64,000 nucleotides of DNA from Noviherbaspirillum sp. L7-7A (GCF_019052805.1 NZ_JAHQRJ010000001.1:1488001-1552000); one strand, 5' to 3'. Counted from the stretch's first letter, positions 1 through 9,309 are shown. The notes: generated by a model from the sequence alone, not told the origin. Made by a program: numbers and translations.

Positions 1-205
1 CGGCATAGACAGCGGCGGGGTCGTGCTCCGGCAAGCCGCAGTCACCCTGCAGCAGCAGGGTTTCGGTAGTGGCCAGCCAGTCCCGGGTAATGTTGAAAAC
101 CACGCCATCGACGGCAAACGGGCCACTGTGAATGAGATGCTGTGCATCGCGCATGTTGACCAGTCTGCAGAGGTCCTCTATCAATTGCTTGAATTGCCTG
201 CTCAT
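1..205 (-). CDS. CesT-like type III secretion chaperone, truncated by window edge
   Basis: Only the first 68 codons are present; the gene runs off the left edge. The start ATG (203-205) follows an AGGAG ribosome site. The fragment begins MSRQFKQLIEDLCRL and continues with an alternating pattern of short beta segments (GPFAVDGVVFNI, then TETLLLQGDCGLP). This helix-then-strand plan, ending in a conserved Leu-Pro before a helix, resembles class I type III secretion chaperones of the CesT/SycE fold. Such small acidic dimeric proteins bind one effector in the cytoplasm. The call rests on pattern recognition over a partial protein. A second protein of the same type lies at 11336-11800, which adds some support. 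The gene is separated from the che operon by a terminator. Confidence 0.5.
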   Translation of the reverse strand, partial: MSRQFKQLIEDLCRLVNMRDAQHLIHSGPFAVDGVVFNITRDWLATTETLLLQGDCGLPEHDPAAVYA

Positions 206-384
206 CGTGCTATCGCTCCTCGGGTGTTGTCGGGCGCATCGCGACAAGAGGTATCAGCGATGCGATCTGGCGCGGTGAGTGCCAAAGCATTCGCGCCGGT
301 CGCAGCGGCTTGATATGGATACAATTGCGCGCGATCAAACCGCTGGCAGGTTGAAGAGGCCGCCGCCTTGAAGGCGACGCAGAA

Positions 385-418
385 AAACAGCGGGACCATG
401 CTTATGGCCCCGCTGTTT
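385..418 (-). terminator. Rho-independent terminator of the che operon
   Basis: A 10-bp perfect stem (AAACAGCGGG 385-394 with CCCGCTGTTT 409-418) carries an inner CCAT/ATGG stem. Read on the minus strand the right arm ends in a T run, so it fits the end of the cheZ-cheA-hpt operon. The rest of 206-462 holds no convincing gene. A weak promoter-like pair (TTGATC/TATCAA, 17 bp apart, 310-338, minus strand) could serve the gene at the left edge. Confidence 0.8.
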
Positions 419-462
419 CTGGATTGATGCGTTCGTGAGAGCCAGCCGTGGCTGGCCTGCGA

Positions 463-822
463 TCAGAGCGTGCGCAGGAAATCGTCCATGTCGTCGCGAA
501 CCTGGGCCAGCAGATCAGACAGGCGCGCCAGTTGCGCAGCGCTGCAAGGCATGGCTTGCTTGATGCCGGCCTGCTCGATTTCCACCAGCAAGGCCATCAG
601 CTCGGCCGCGCCCACGGTACCCACCGTGCCCTTGAGGGAATGGGCTTCCATGGCCATGTCATGGCATGCGCCGGCTGCCGCATGGCGGGCAATATCGTCA
701 TAGCGGGCCAGGGTTTCATGGCGAAACACCTGCGCCAGGTCGATGAAGATATCGCGTTCGTTGTCTACCGACTGCAGCAGCAGCCATGGTTGTGAGCAGC
801 GATAGGCCTTGGGCGGGTTCAT
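463..822 (-). CDS. Stand-alone Hpt (histidine phosphotransfer) protein
   Basis: This 119-residue protein is a single Hpt four-helix domain. The phosphoryl-accepting histidine is H61 in the motif EAHSLKGTVG, the usual HxxKG pattern. It would relay phosphate between a receiver and another receiver or kinase in the cytoplasm. It starts 11 bases after the end of cheA and is followed by a terminator, so it is the last gene of the cheZ-cheA-hpt operon. Its partner cannot be read from the sequence. Candidates in the window include the two receivers of the hybrid kinase at 12548-15895, which has no Hpt domain of its own. Confidence 0.88.
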   Translation of the reverse strand: MNPPKAYRCSQPWLLLQSVDNERDIFIDLAQVFRHETLARYDDIARHAAAGACHDMAMEAHSLKGTVGTVGAAELMALLVEIEQAGIKQAMPCSAAQLARLSDLLAQVRDDMDDFLRTL

Positions 823-833
823 CGTCTCGGCCC

Positions 834-2651
834 TCAGGCTTCCTGGGTAGCGCCAGCCAGCAGGAAGGACAGCCCAACCACCAGCACCAGTTCGCCTTCA
901 GCGGAGCGGGCAGTGCCGGTAATGCCTGGCACTGACAAGGCTGTCAGCGGCTTGATCACCAGGTCGGCGGTGCCATCGACTGCGCCAACCGACAGCACGT
1001 AAGGGCTGGGTGCGGCGACCACGATACCAACCCGCTCCTCGGCAGGCTCGTACCCCAGGGACGCAGCCAGCGACCGCACCGGCAACGTCTGGCCCTGGTC
1101 GCGCAGCACCGGCGCGCCGCCTACATGCATGAATTGCTCGGGCAGTTCCACGACCCGTTCGACCAGTGCCAGCGGCATGCCCAGCGCAGCGCCGGCGGCT
1201 GTCACCAGCATGGTCGGGACGATCGACAACTCGATCGGCAGCCGGATCGAGAAGCGGGTGCCGCTACCCAGTTCCGAATCGATGCTGATTGCGCCGCGGT
1301 GCTTTTCCACCGCCGTCTTGACCACGTCCATGCCCACGCCGCGCCCGGAAACGCTGGAGGCGACTTCCTTGGTCGAGAAGCCCGGCAGGAACACCAGCTG
1401 GTAGGCTTCGCTGGCGGAAAGGCTGGCCGATTCGGCGATCAGGCCATTGGCGATCGCCTTGGCGCGCAGGCGCTGCGGATCCATGCCGCGGCCATCGTCG
1501 GAAATAACGATCATCACGCTGTTGGCTTCCTGCCAGGCCTTGAGCAGAATGCGGGCACGCGGCGGCTTGCCGGCGGCGATGCGGTCTTCATGGCTTTCGA
1601 TGCCATGGTCCAGCGAATTGCGCAACATGTGGACCAGCGGGTCGTACAGGCTGTCGACCACCACGCGGTCTACCTCGGTATCGGCGCCTTCGATCACCAG
1701 TTCGACTTCCTTGCCCAGATCGCGCGCCAGTTCGCGCACCAGGCGCGGGAATTTCTGGAACAGGCGGCCGACCGGCTGCATCCTTGTGGCCAGGGTGGCG
1801 CGCTGCAGCTCGGTGGCATAACGCGATGCACGGCCCAGGGTTTCGGCGAGCGTCGACATCAGCGTGGCGGCCTGGCCGTCGAACTTGAACTGCTGCAGTT
1901 TTTCCAGCAATACACTGGCCTGGTTGGCCGCCTGCACCGATTCGCCCGCCACTTCCAGCAGCGCATCGAGCTTGACTGCATCGACCCGGATGCTGTCCTC
2001 CGGCGTGCGGGTTTCGGAAGGCGTGTTGCGTCGGTCAACGCCATCCCAGCCAGGAGGATGGCCATGCGCAGGCGCTGGATCCGTATTGCTCTCGCCCGTG
2101 CCTGCCGGCGCCGTGGGCACGGCAGAGACGGCGATACGCATCTGCTCAGGCACGACGGCGTTGTACATCCCGACCCAGTCAATGCGCCCGGCCTCGTCGG
2201 CCTGGGCGATGCCGTTGGCAGGCTGGCTGGCTACTGGCGCGACCGCAGCCGCAGTTGCAACCGGCTGCCGACCTTCGATGGCGTCATTCAGGATGCGGTT
2301 CAATGCGTCCGGCATGGGCGCCAGGCTTTCCGGCGTGGCGCCGTTATGCAGCTGGTTGAGCAGGTCGGCTACAAAGCCGCTGGCCTGCAGCGCCGCCTCG
2401 ATCGCCAGGGGCGTCACCGCGGTCTTGCCGGTGCGCAGCGCATCGAACAGGTTTTCGGTCAGATGGCAGGCCGACACCATGCCAGCCAGGTTCATGAAAC
2501 CGGCGCCGCCCTTGATCGTATGAAACGAGCGGAACACGGCATTCAGGGTGTCCGGGTCGTTCGGCCGGCGCTCCAGTTGCAGCAATCTTTCTTCGACGTC
2601 GACGGCCAGTTCCAGCGCCTCGACCACGAAGTCCTTGAGCATGTCGTCCAT
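834..2651 (-). CDS. cheA: Chemotaxis histidine kinase CheA
   Basis: A 605-residue CheA-type kinase. Residues 1-105 form the P1 Hpt domain with H44 in FHTIKGGAGF. A variable linker (about 110-215) shows no clear P2 CheY-binding domain. The dimerisation domain follows (about 220-290), then the ATPase with RNSLDHGIE, DDGRGMD and GRGVGMDVVK. The last 130 residues are a CheW-like domain that couples to receptors. It autophosphorylates on H44 and passes phosphate to CheY-type receivers. Its ATG overlaps the cheZ stop by one base, so translation is coupled. No cheY, cheW, cheB, cheR or receptor gene is adjacent. It could belong to a second, non-flagellar chemosensory system. Confidence 0.92.
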   Translation of the reverse strand: MDDMLKDFVVEALELAVDVEERLLQLERRPNDPDTLNAVFRSFHTIKGGAGFMNLAGMVSACHLTENLFDALRTGKTAVTPLAIEAALQASGFVADLLNQLHNGATPESLAPMPDALNRILNDAIEGRQPVATAAAVAPVASQPANGIAQADEAGRIDWVGMYNAVVPEQMRIAVSAVPTAPAGTGESNTDPAPAHGHPPGWDGVDRRNTPSETRTPEDSIRVDAVKLDALLEVAGESVQAANQASVLLEKLQQFKFDGQAATLMSTLAETLGRASRYATELQRATLATRMQPVGRLFQKFPRLVRELARDLGKEVELVIEGADTEVDRVVVDSLYDPLVHMLRNSLDHGIESHEDRIAAGKPPRARILLKAWQEANSVMIVISDDGRGMDPQRLRAKAIANGLIAESASLSASEAYQLVFLPGFSTKEVASSVSGRGVGMDVVKTAVEKHRGAISIDSELGSGTRFSIRLPIELSIVPTMLVTAAGAALGMPLALVERVVELPEQFMHVGGAPVLRDQGQTLPVRSLAASLGYEPAEERVGIVVAAPSPYVLSVGAVDGTADLVIKPLTALSVPGITGTARSAEGELVLVVGLSFLLAGATQEA

Positions 2652-3403
2652 CAGAATCCCAGATCGGCGAGTAAGTCATCCACGTCGGTTTGCGCCAGCG
2701 CCGAGGTAGGCACGTCCGGCCCTGCCAGCAAGTCCACCACCTTTTCCTTTTCGCGGGTGGACTGCGGTGCATTGTCGATCAGCAGCTGCGCCAGTTCGCG
2801 CTCCAGTTTCTGGGTGATCGTCACCACTTTCTTGATGATCTGTCCAGTGATGTCCTGGAAATCCTGCGCCATCATGATTTCCATCAGGCGCGCCTTTTCG
2901 GCTTCACCGTTGTCGGCCACCGTGCCGGCAAAGCGGCGCGAATCCTGCGCCAGCAGCTTGAATTCATCCAGGCCCAGCTTGCCGTCAAACAGCTGGTCCC
3001 AGCGGCCTTCGACATCCTTGGCGGTCTGGATCAGCGCGTCCTGCACCGGCATGGCTTCGTCGATCGAATTGAGCACCTTGTTGGCGGCCTGTTCGGTCAG
3101 CGTAGCAATATACTCCAAGCGGCCGGCGGCATCGGTGACTTCGGTGACGACGTCGGAAAGGCTGCGATCGTAGCCGAGCTCGCGCAACGAGTCATGCAAC
3201 TGCCGCACGATATGACCCAGGCGGTCGAACATGGGAGAGTTGGCGGGAGAATGCTCCTGGGCTGATTCAGCGTCGGTTGCAGCCACGTTGGCTGTTGCTG
3301 CAGACACGGACTCGGTCGCCACAGCTTTCGGTTCGGCGGCTACCGCATGCTGCGCCGCTATTTCTTCAAACAGCGCGTCCAGGTCTTCAGTCAGGTCATT
3401 CAT
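2651..3403 (-). CDS. cheZ: CheY-P phosphatase CheZ
   Basis: A 250-residue CheZ protein, longer than E. coli CheZ because of an alanine-rich N-terminal extension (about residues 20-55). The long helical hairpin carries DFQDITGQII at 181-190. D184 and Q188 correspond to the known catalytic Asp-Gln pair that promotes CheY-P hydrolysis. The extreme C-terminus, DVDDLLADLGF, matches the CheY-binding tail. It is the first gene of the operon and overlaps cheA by one base. CheZ at the head of a cheA-hpt operon, without cheY beside it, is an unusual order. Confidence 0.92.
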   Translation of the reverse strand: MNDLTEDLDALFEEIAAQHAVAAEPKAVATESVSAATANVAATDAESAQEHSPANSPMFDRLGHIVRQLHDSLRELGYDRSLSDVVTEVTDAAGRLEYIATLTEQAANKVLNSIDEAMPVQDALIQTAKDVEGRWDQLFDGKLGLDEFKLLAQDSRRFAGTVADNGEAEKARLMEIMMAQDFQDITGQIIKKVVTITQKLERELAQLLIDNAPQSTREKEKVVDLLAGPDVPTSALAQTDVDDLLADLGF

Positions 3404-3829
3404 CTGTGGCTTTCCTTGTCGATTCTTCGTGCGTGCCGCCGGTGCGGCCGTTGTGCTCTTGTTTGCTCTTGCTTTTTCTTGTTGCGGGTCCGTTCCGGGC
3501 CATCCTGAAGCGGCGCTTTCCTGGCCAGCCAGGCTTCATTCCCATTGGTTTACGGCGCGGATCGGGAAAGGTTTAGGCGCCATTCATGCAAACGATATTG
3601 CATATAGGAAATTTATTCGGATTATACAGAATAGTTCCACAAGGAAAATTATTGAGACGAGATTTATCTGCGCTGTTGCCGCATTGTTGCTTTCTACAAC
3701 GATGGATGCAGCAAAAAGCAAGAACGGCTTGTGGCATTGAAGCGGCTGACAAGGCTGTTTCAGGCTGCCCGGGACAAGCCAGTTCTGGCCTGGCCTGGTT
3801 TTCGCCTGGATCGACGAAGCCATGGTCGG
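3404..3829 (-). other. Intergenic region upstream of cheZ
   Basis: About 425 bases with no convincing gene. The part at 3590-3700 is clearly AT-rich. On the minus strand it holds a perfect TATAAT (3621-3626) with only a poor -35 (TTTTCC, 16 bp away), which would give the che operon a leader of about 210 bases. I saw no clear sigma-28 (FliA) site. The dnaE2 gene ends at 3830, converging on nothing, and no T-tailed hairpin was found directly after it. Confidence 0.35.
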
Positions 3830-6800
3830 TCAGGCGAAATCCCTGCTGTGGGTATTGAGCTTCCCCAGCCATGCCGACAGGTCCACCAGCCGCTTGGCCA
3901 CCAGGTGCTGCACGCCCTGCTCGCTCTGCCAGATGCCATACACACCCAGCAGCGAAGCGCCCAGCAGCTCACGCCGCTGCTGCTCCACCAATGTCGGCCA
4001 GACGATCACGTTAACCAGCCCGGTTTCATCCTCGAGCGTGACGAACATGGTGCCGTGGGCGGTTTCCGGTCGCTGGCGCACGGTGACAATGCCGCAGCCG
4101 CGGGCAAACTGCCCGTTGCCAAAGGTATGCAGCACGTCGGCAGGCATGAAACGCTTCTCCAGCAGCCTGGCGCGCAGCAAGGCCACCGGATGCCGGCCCA
4201 GTGTCAGGCCCAGGCTGCGATAGTCGCCCAGGATGTCTTGCCCTTCCGACGGCGGCGCCAGCGCAGGCATCGGTTCGGCTACCGCTGCCTGGCGCAGCAG
4301 GCCCTTGTCCGGCGCGCCCGCCACAGCTTGCCACAGCGCCTGACGCCGGTGACCGGACAAGGCGGCAAGTGCGTTGGCCGCTGCCAGCGCCTGCAATTCC
4401 GTGCGTTCCAGCCGCGCCCGCAAGGCCAGGTCGTGCAGGTCGGCAAAGGGACGAATCGCGCGCGCCTCCTCGATCCGCCAGCCAGCCTCGCGGCTCAGAC
4501 CACGCACCAGGTTCAGGCCCAGGCGCACCGACGGCCGGGTTCGACCGTTATGGTCGAGGCTGGCATCCCAGCCGCTTTCCATGACATCGACCGGATGCAC
4601 CTTCACGCCATGCCGGCGCGCGTCCTGCACCAGTTGCGACGGCGCATAGAAACCCATGGGCTGGCTGTTCAGCAAAGCCGCCAGAAAGGCTTCCGGCTCA
4701 TGGCACTTGAGCCAGGAACTGACATAGGCCAGCAGTGCGAAGCTGGCCGCATGGCTTTCCGGGAATCCGTATTCCGCAAATCCCTGTATCTGCCGGAAGA
4801 TCGCATCGGCGAATTCCCGGGTGTAGCCGCGTTCGAGCATGCCGGCGATCAGCTTGCCCTCGAATTTCTCCAGCCCGCCCTTGCGCTTCCAGGCTGCCAT
4901 CGCCCGCCGCAGTTGGTCGGCCTCGCCAGCCGAAAAACCGCCGGCCAGCATGGCGATCTGCATTACCTGCTCCTGGAAAATCGGCACGCCGAGGGTGCGC
5001 GACAGCGCCTGCTCCATGGCCGGACTCGGATACTCGACCGGTTCCAGGCCCTGCCGGCGGCGCAAATAGGGATGAATCATGCCGCCCTGTATCGGACCCG
5101 GCCGGATAATGGCGACTTCGATCACCAGGTCGTAGAAGGTGCGCGGCTTCATCCGCGGCAGCATTGTCATCTGCGCCCGGCTTTCGATCTGGAACACGCC
5201 GACGGTGTCGGCCCGGCTGATCATGCGGTAGGTGTCCGGGTCTTCGGCCGGAATGTCCTGCAACTCGAATGGCTCACCGCGGCGCTCGGCCGCCAGGTCG
5301 AGCGCGCGCCGGATCACCGACAGCATGCCCAGCGCCAGAATGTCCACCTTCAGCAGGCCCAGCGCGTCCAGGTCATCCTTGTCCCATTGCACCACGCTGC
5401 GCCTGGCCATCGCGGCATTCTCGATCGGCACCAGGCGCGACAGCCGGCCACGTGAAATCACAAAGCCGCCCGGATGCTGCGACAGGTGTCGGGGAAAGCC
5501 CATCAGCTGCTCGGCCATGCTCCACCATTGCTGGGCCAGCGCGGCTTCCGGGTCCAGGCCGCATTCCGTAAAACGCGCCGCCAGCCCGCTCTTCCCATCC
5601 CACCAGCGATGCGACTTGGCGATCTGGTCCACCACGCCGGCATCCACGCCTAGTGCCTTGCCGACATCCCGCAGTACACTGCGTGGCCGGTAGCTGATCA
5701 CCACGCCGGTCAGCGCAGCCCGCATCCGGCCATACTTGTTATAGATGTACTGGATGACTTGCTCGCGCTCCTGATGCTCGAAATCGACATCGATGTCGGG
5801 CGGTTCATTGCGTTCCTTCGAGATGAAACGTTCGAACAGCAGATTGCCGCGGGCCGGATCGACTTCGGTAATGCCCAGGCAGTAGCAGACCGCGGAATTG
5901 GCGGCCGAACCGCGCCCCTGGCACAGGATGCGACGGCTGCGCGCAAACCGCACGATGTCATACACCGTCAGGAAATACGGCTCATAGGACATGTAGGCGA
6001 TCAGCGCAAGTTCATGCTCGATCTGGCTTTGCACTTCCGCCGGCACGCCGGCCGGAAAGCGGGCATGGGCGCCGATCCAGGTTTCCTGACGCAGGTAAGT
6101 GGCTGCGGTATGGCCGGGCGGCACCAGCTCATCCGGATATTCATAACGCAATTCATCCAGCGAAAAGGTACAGCGTCGCGCCAGCCGCACGGTTTCGGCC
6201 AGCGCCTCCTCGGAATACAGATTGGCCAGCCGCAGCCGTGCGCGCAAATGCTGCTCGGCATTCTGGGCCAGCGCATAGCCGCATTCGGCGACCGGCTTAC
6301 CTATGCGGATAGCGGTCAGCACATCCTGCAAAGGCTTTCTGGAACGCACATGCATGCAGACGTCGCCGGTTGCCGCCAGCGCCATGCCATATTCGGCCGC
6401 CACTGCCTGGAGCTGGGCCCGATGCACTTCATCTTTTCCCTGGTGCAGCAGTGTCAGCGCCAGCGTGGCCCGGGCGCCAAAGGTCTCGCGCATCCATTGC
6501 ACCTGCCGCACCAGTGTCGCAACGTCCACGCCATAAGCCGGCGACAGCAACAGCTCGCAATCCGGCAGGCCGCGCAAATGGGCCAGCTTGTCCTGGGGCG
6601 CGGCCAGGTCATCGGGATGCAGCAGATAGTGGCCCTTTTCCACCCGCGTGCGGGCCAGCGTAATCAGTTCGCACAGATTGCCGTAACCCTCCCGATTCTT
6701 CGCCAGCGCAATTAACCGCATATCGCCCACCTGCAGCTGACTGCCGATCAACAAATGAAAATCATGCTTCTTCGCTTCCACATGGGCACGTACCACACCG

Positions 6801-6985
6801 GATAGCGAACATTCATCCGTCAATGCCAGGGCGCTATAGCCCAGCTGCACTGCCCGCGCCACCAGTTCCTCAGGATGGGAAGCGCCGCGCAGAAAGCTGA
6901 AGTTGGATGCGCACTGCAGTTCCGCATAGTCTGGCAAAGGCATGGCGCCAGCCTGGAGCGGCAATTCGGACTGCGCCTTGCTCAT
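3830..6985 (-). CDS. dnaE2: Error-prone DNA polymerase DnaE2
   Basis: A 1051-residue C-family polymerase alpha subunit of the DnaE2 (ImuC) class, the polymerase of the SOS mutasome. The N-terminal PHP domain begins at about residue 17 (YAELQCASNFSFLRG). The palm shows the catalytic acids in PPDIDVDFEHQE. The C-terminal OB-fold region is present. I chose the ATG at 6983-6985 because it overlaps the imuB stop as ATGA, the usual arrangement in this cassette; a longer reading frame exists but starts inside imuB. With ImuA and ImuB it carries out translesion synthesis past DNA damage. It is expected to be induced from the LexA-controlled promoter in front of imuA. Confidence 0.95.
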   Translation of the reverse strand: MSKAQSELPLQAGAMPLPDYAELQCASNFSFLRGASHPEELVARAVQLGYSALALTDECSLSGVVRAHVEAKKHDFHLLIGSQLQVGDMRLIALAKNREGYGNLCELITLARTRVEKGHYLLHPDDLAAPQDKLAHLRGLPDCELLLSPAYGVDVATLVRQVQWMRETFGARATLALTLLHQGKDEVHRAQLQAVAAEYGMALAATGDVCMHVRSRKPLQDVLTAIRIGKPVAECGYALAQNAEQHLRARLRLANLYSEEALAETVRLARRCTFSLDELRYEYPDELVPPGHTAATYLRQETWIGAHARFPAGVPAEVQSQIEHELALIAYMSYEPYFLTVYDIVRFARSRRILCQGRGSAANSAVCYCLGITEVDPARGNLLFERFISKERNEPPDIDVDFEHQEREQVIQYIYNKYGRMRAALTGVVISYRPRSVLRDVGKALGVDAGVVDQIAKSHRWWDGKSGLAARFTECGLDPEAALAQQWWSMAEQLMGFPRHLSQHPGGFVISRGRLSRLVPIENAAMARRSVVQWDKDDLDALGLLKVDILALGMLSVIRRALDLAAERRGEPFELQDIPAEDPDTYRMISRADTVGVFQIESRAQMTMLPRMKPRTFYDLVIEVAIIRPGPIQGGMIHPYLRRRQGLEPVEYPSPAMEQALSRTLGVPIFQEQVMQIAMLAGGFSAGEADQLRRAMAAWKRKGGLEKFEGKLIAGMLERGYTREFADAIFRQIQGFAEYGFPESHAASFALLAYVSSWLKCHEPEAFLAALLNSQPMGFYAPSQLVQDARRHGVKVHPVDVMESGWDASLDHNGRTRPSVRLGLNLVRGLSREAGWRIEEARAIRPFADLHDLALRARLERTELQALAAANALAALSGHRRQALWQAVAGAPDKGLLRQAAVAEPMPALAPPSEGQDILGDYRSLGLTLGRHPVALLRARLLEKRFMPADVLHTFGNGQFARGCGIVTVRQRPETAHGTMFVTLEDETGLVNVIVWPTLVEQQRRELLGASLLGVYGIWQSEQGVQHLVAKRLVDLSAWLGKLNTHSRDFA

Positions 6986-8448
6986 GCAAACAGCCCATGC
7001 AGAAACCAGCGCCACTCTTCCCCCATACGCTCCCGGTAGATCCAGTAGCAGGCCTGGTCTTCACCCTGCGCCATGAAATAGTCGCGCACCGCACAATTGG
7101 CGTCCCACCAGCCACTTTCTATGCGTTCCGGTGAAGTGAGCAATTTCAGTGGGGAACCATAAAATGGCCGATGATCGCGCAACAGCAAGGGCAAAGGCTT
7201 TTCCAGCAGCCAGAACGGACGCTCCACATCGGGCGGCGCAAGCGGCTTGGCCGCTGACGGGCCTGCAGGCAGCCAATGATTCCCGATCTCCGGTCGATAA
7301 TCAGCAACCGGCGCTGGCATCAATACATTTTCCTTGCCAAGGCGAGCGGTCAACAGCTCAATCAAGCGGTGATAGTCCGCCGCACTGCCACCCGGCTCGG
7401 GAAACAGCGACTCGGTTGGCGGCGCCATGGCTTGCAGACGGCTTGCCACCAGCCGAAGTGCGATCACAGGCCCAGTCAGTTCCAGGCGTCCCAGCCGCTC
7501 CTTGAGCAGCCGCACCAGGTGATCTTCACGCCATGCGGCTTCAGCCAGCGTGATTTCAAGTGCGCTTGGCGCCACCGCCTGCCGGCCGCGCTCATGTTCC
7601 AGCAAAAGTACAAAGCACGACACGGCCAGTTGCCGGGCATTCAACCATCCCACCATCTGCAGTACCAGCCGACGCGCGGCGAACAATACCGCCTCTGCCT
7701 GCTCCACCCGTTCCGGCAGCTCAAGCCGGGTATCGAACTGTTGTGGCGCCTCCACCCAGTCATACAGTTCGGGCGCTTCGCCGTATGCCTTATCCAACTG
7801 TTCGATCAACGCTGCGCCACAGCGACGCTGCAAGCCCGCGCGCGGCAAACTGCGCAACTGGCCCAGGGTCGTGCAGCCAATGCCATCGAGCCAGTCGGCA
7901 TGCGGCTTGGTAGCCGGCAGCAACATGGTCGGCAAGGCGTCCAGCCGGCGCACCATGCCAGGCTGGCGAACGCTACGGCGCAACCTGATCTGCGCAGCAT
8001 GGGCAAACAGCAAGGCGGCCTGCGCGGTAGGCGCCATGCCGAGCCTGGCCGAGTAACCCATTTGCATCACACTGCCCCGCACCCGGCGGCATAATGCAAG
8101 ACGGCCGCCAAAGGCAGCCAGGCTGGCACTGACATCCAGCACCAGGCTGGCCGCATCCACCATGGCTACTTCCGGGGTGTATTGCAAGAGGCTCAGCGCG
8201 ACACCATCCAGTGCACTGCGTTCACGCTCGCCGTCACGCTGGTGCAGTTTGGCGTCCGGGGCCAGGGCAGTCACGCCCCCGCTGCGCATGCCGGTACGTA
8301 TGCCCGCCTGGCGCGCACATTCGCAGAAGGCAATCACCTGGCCATGCTCGACCACCACGTTGGGCGTCAGATCCAATGCCTCAGACCAGCGCAGGCGAAA
8401 TACTTCGAGTGGCAACAACGGCAAGTGCATGCCTATCCATAGACGCAT
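6982..8448 (-). CDS. imuB: Y-family polymerase-like mutasome protein ImuB
   Basis: A 488-residue Y-family polymerase-like protein. The start chosen is ATG at 8446-8448 giving MRLWIGMHLPLLPLEVF, the usual ImuB start; an ATG 12 codons upstream is possible. The N-terminal segment lacks the catalytic aspartate found in active Y-family polymerases. This fits the known role of ImuB as a non-catalytic hub that recruits DnaE2 to the sliding clamp. It overlaps imuA by about 70 bases in another frame and dnaE2 by four bases, so the three genes are translationally linked. Confidence 0.92.
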   Translation of the reverse strand: MRLWIGMHLPLLPLEVFRLRWSEALDLTPNVVVEHGQVIAFCECARQAGIRTGMRSGGVTALAPDAKLHQRDGERERSALDGVALSLLQYTPEVAMVDAASLVLDVSASLAAFGGRLALCRRVRGSVMQMGYSARLGMAPTAQAALLFAHAAQIRLRRSVRQPGMVRRLDALPTMLLPATKPHADWLDGIGCTTLGQLRSLPRAGLQRRCGAALIEQLDKAYGEAPELYDWVEAPQQFDTRLELPERVEQAEAVLFAARRLVLQMVGWLNARQLAVSCFVLLLEHERGRQAVAPSALEITLAEAAWREDHLVRLLKERLGRLELTGPVIALRLVASRLQAMAPPTESLFPEPGGSAADYHRLIELLTARLGKENVLMPAPVADYRPEIGNHWLPAGPSAAKPLAPPDVERPFWLLEKPLPLLLRDHRPFYGSPLKLLTSPERIESGWWDANCAVRDYFMAQGEDQACYWIYRERMGEEWRWFLHGLFA

Positions 8449-9136
8449 GATGGGAACGGGTCGATGTGAGGGAAGGCGCGGCATCTGGCCTGAGTGCCAG
8501 GTAAACAGGCCGGTCGACTACCGGGCCGCGTCGCTTGATGATGTCAATGGCGATGCCAGCCGGCGCCGGCCGCAACGCCAGTCGCAAGGGCGCCGGCGAC
8601 GCCTGTTCGGCCGCCGACAGCGGACGCAGCATCCAGAACATGGTTGTCGACCCCTGCGCCGCCAGATGCAGACGACGCAGCGCCTCGGTACGGATTTGCG
8701 GCTGCCAGAACAGCAAGGCGCCGCAACTGCCATTACGCAGTATCTGCTCCGCGCTCCAGAGCGCATCCGCGGTACTGGCAGTTTTGAGCCATAGGAATCG
8801 GTCAGCGGGCAGTCCCCAATGAGACCAGGCCGCTGCCTGCGGCAAATGCGGCGGCTGCACCATGACGATACGGCGCTGTTTGCCTATCGCACACAAGGCA
8901 GGCTTCAACAGGCGCATCTCCCCGATGCCTGCCTGCTGCAGCAATAGTTCGATCAGCGTGGAGGAAGGCCAACCGCCGTTAGGCAATTCCCGGTCCAGGC
9001 TTGCATAGCCCGTAGCGGTGACGGCGGCCTGGCATGAACCCATCTGGTTGGCCCGCCAGACGGAATGGGCAATATTCCTGTCGAGCGCAGCGCTGACTGC
9101 GGCAGCCGACATGGTGCGTAAGGTTAACCCGGACAT
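8381..9136 (-). CDS. imuA: SOS mutasome protein ImuA
   Basis: A 251-residue RecA/SulA-like ImuA protein. After an N-terminal arm it shows the typical TGYASLDRELPNGGWP segment and IELLLQQAGIGEMRLLKP, a degenerate P-loop-like region shared with RecA-type folds. ImuA is needed with ImuB and DnaE2 for damage-induced mutagenesis. The ATG is preceded by AGGAG at good spacing. The LexA box at 9187-9202 lies about 50 bases upstream, so this is the first gene of an SOS-controlled operon. Confidence 0.92.
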   Translation of the reverse strand: MSGLTLRTMSAAAVSAALDRNIAHSVWRANQMGSCQAAVTATGYASLDRELPNGGWPSSTLIELLLQQAGIGEMRLLKPALCAIGKQRRIVMVQPPHLPQAAAWSHWGLPADRFLWLKTASTADALWSAEQILRNGSCGALLFWQPQIRTEALRRLHLAAQGSTTMFWMLRPLSAAEQASPAPLRLALRPAPAGIAIDIIKRRGPVVDRPVYLALRPDAAPSLTSTRSHHASMDRHALAVVATRSISPALV

Positions 9137-9186
9137 GAGCGACTCCTGGTAATGTCATGATGCACGTACGCACAGGCGTGCTTTTA

Positions 9187-9202
9187 CTGTACAAATATAC
9201 AG
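9187..9202 (-). promoter_or_regulatory. LexA (SOS) box
   Basis: The sequence is CTGTACAAATATACAG, a perfect CTGT-N8-ACAG LexA operator of the gamma/betaproteobacterial type, with further A/T symmetry around it. It sits 51 bases before the imuA ATG, where it would overlap the promoter. Repression by LexA and induction by DNA damage follow from known LexA biology. The rest of 9203-9309 holds nothing recognisable. Confidence 0.92.
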
Positions 9203-9309
9203 TATAACTCATGTCAGTTCAGCAGCATTCATCCAGGAAACATTAATAATTTTTGTACGAAATCAAACAGAAGCACAAGAAAAGACAGTTTTGTAGTGGT
9301 ATGCCAGTG

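Noticed and set aside
202-399. Minus-strand frame of 65 codons before the left-edge gene
   Set aside because: It overlaps the terminator and the start of the chaperone-like gene; composition is not protein-like.
1125-3173. Long plus-strand open frame of 682 codons
   Set aside because: It lies opposite cheA and cheZ, whose domains are unmistakable; its product is rich in His, Arg and Gln, as expected for a frame opposite GC-rich genes.
3731-5455. Plus-strand open frame of 574 codons
   Set aside because: It is antisense to dnaE2, has His/Arg/Gln-rich composition and no recognisable domain.
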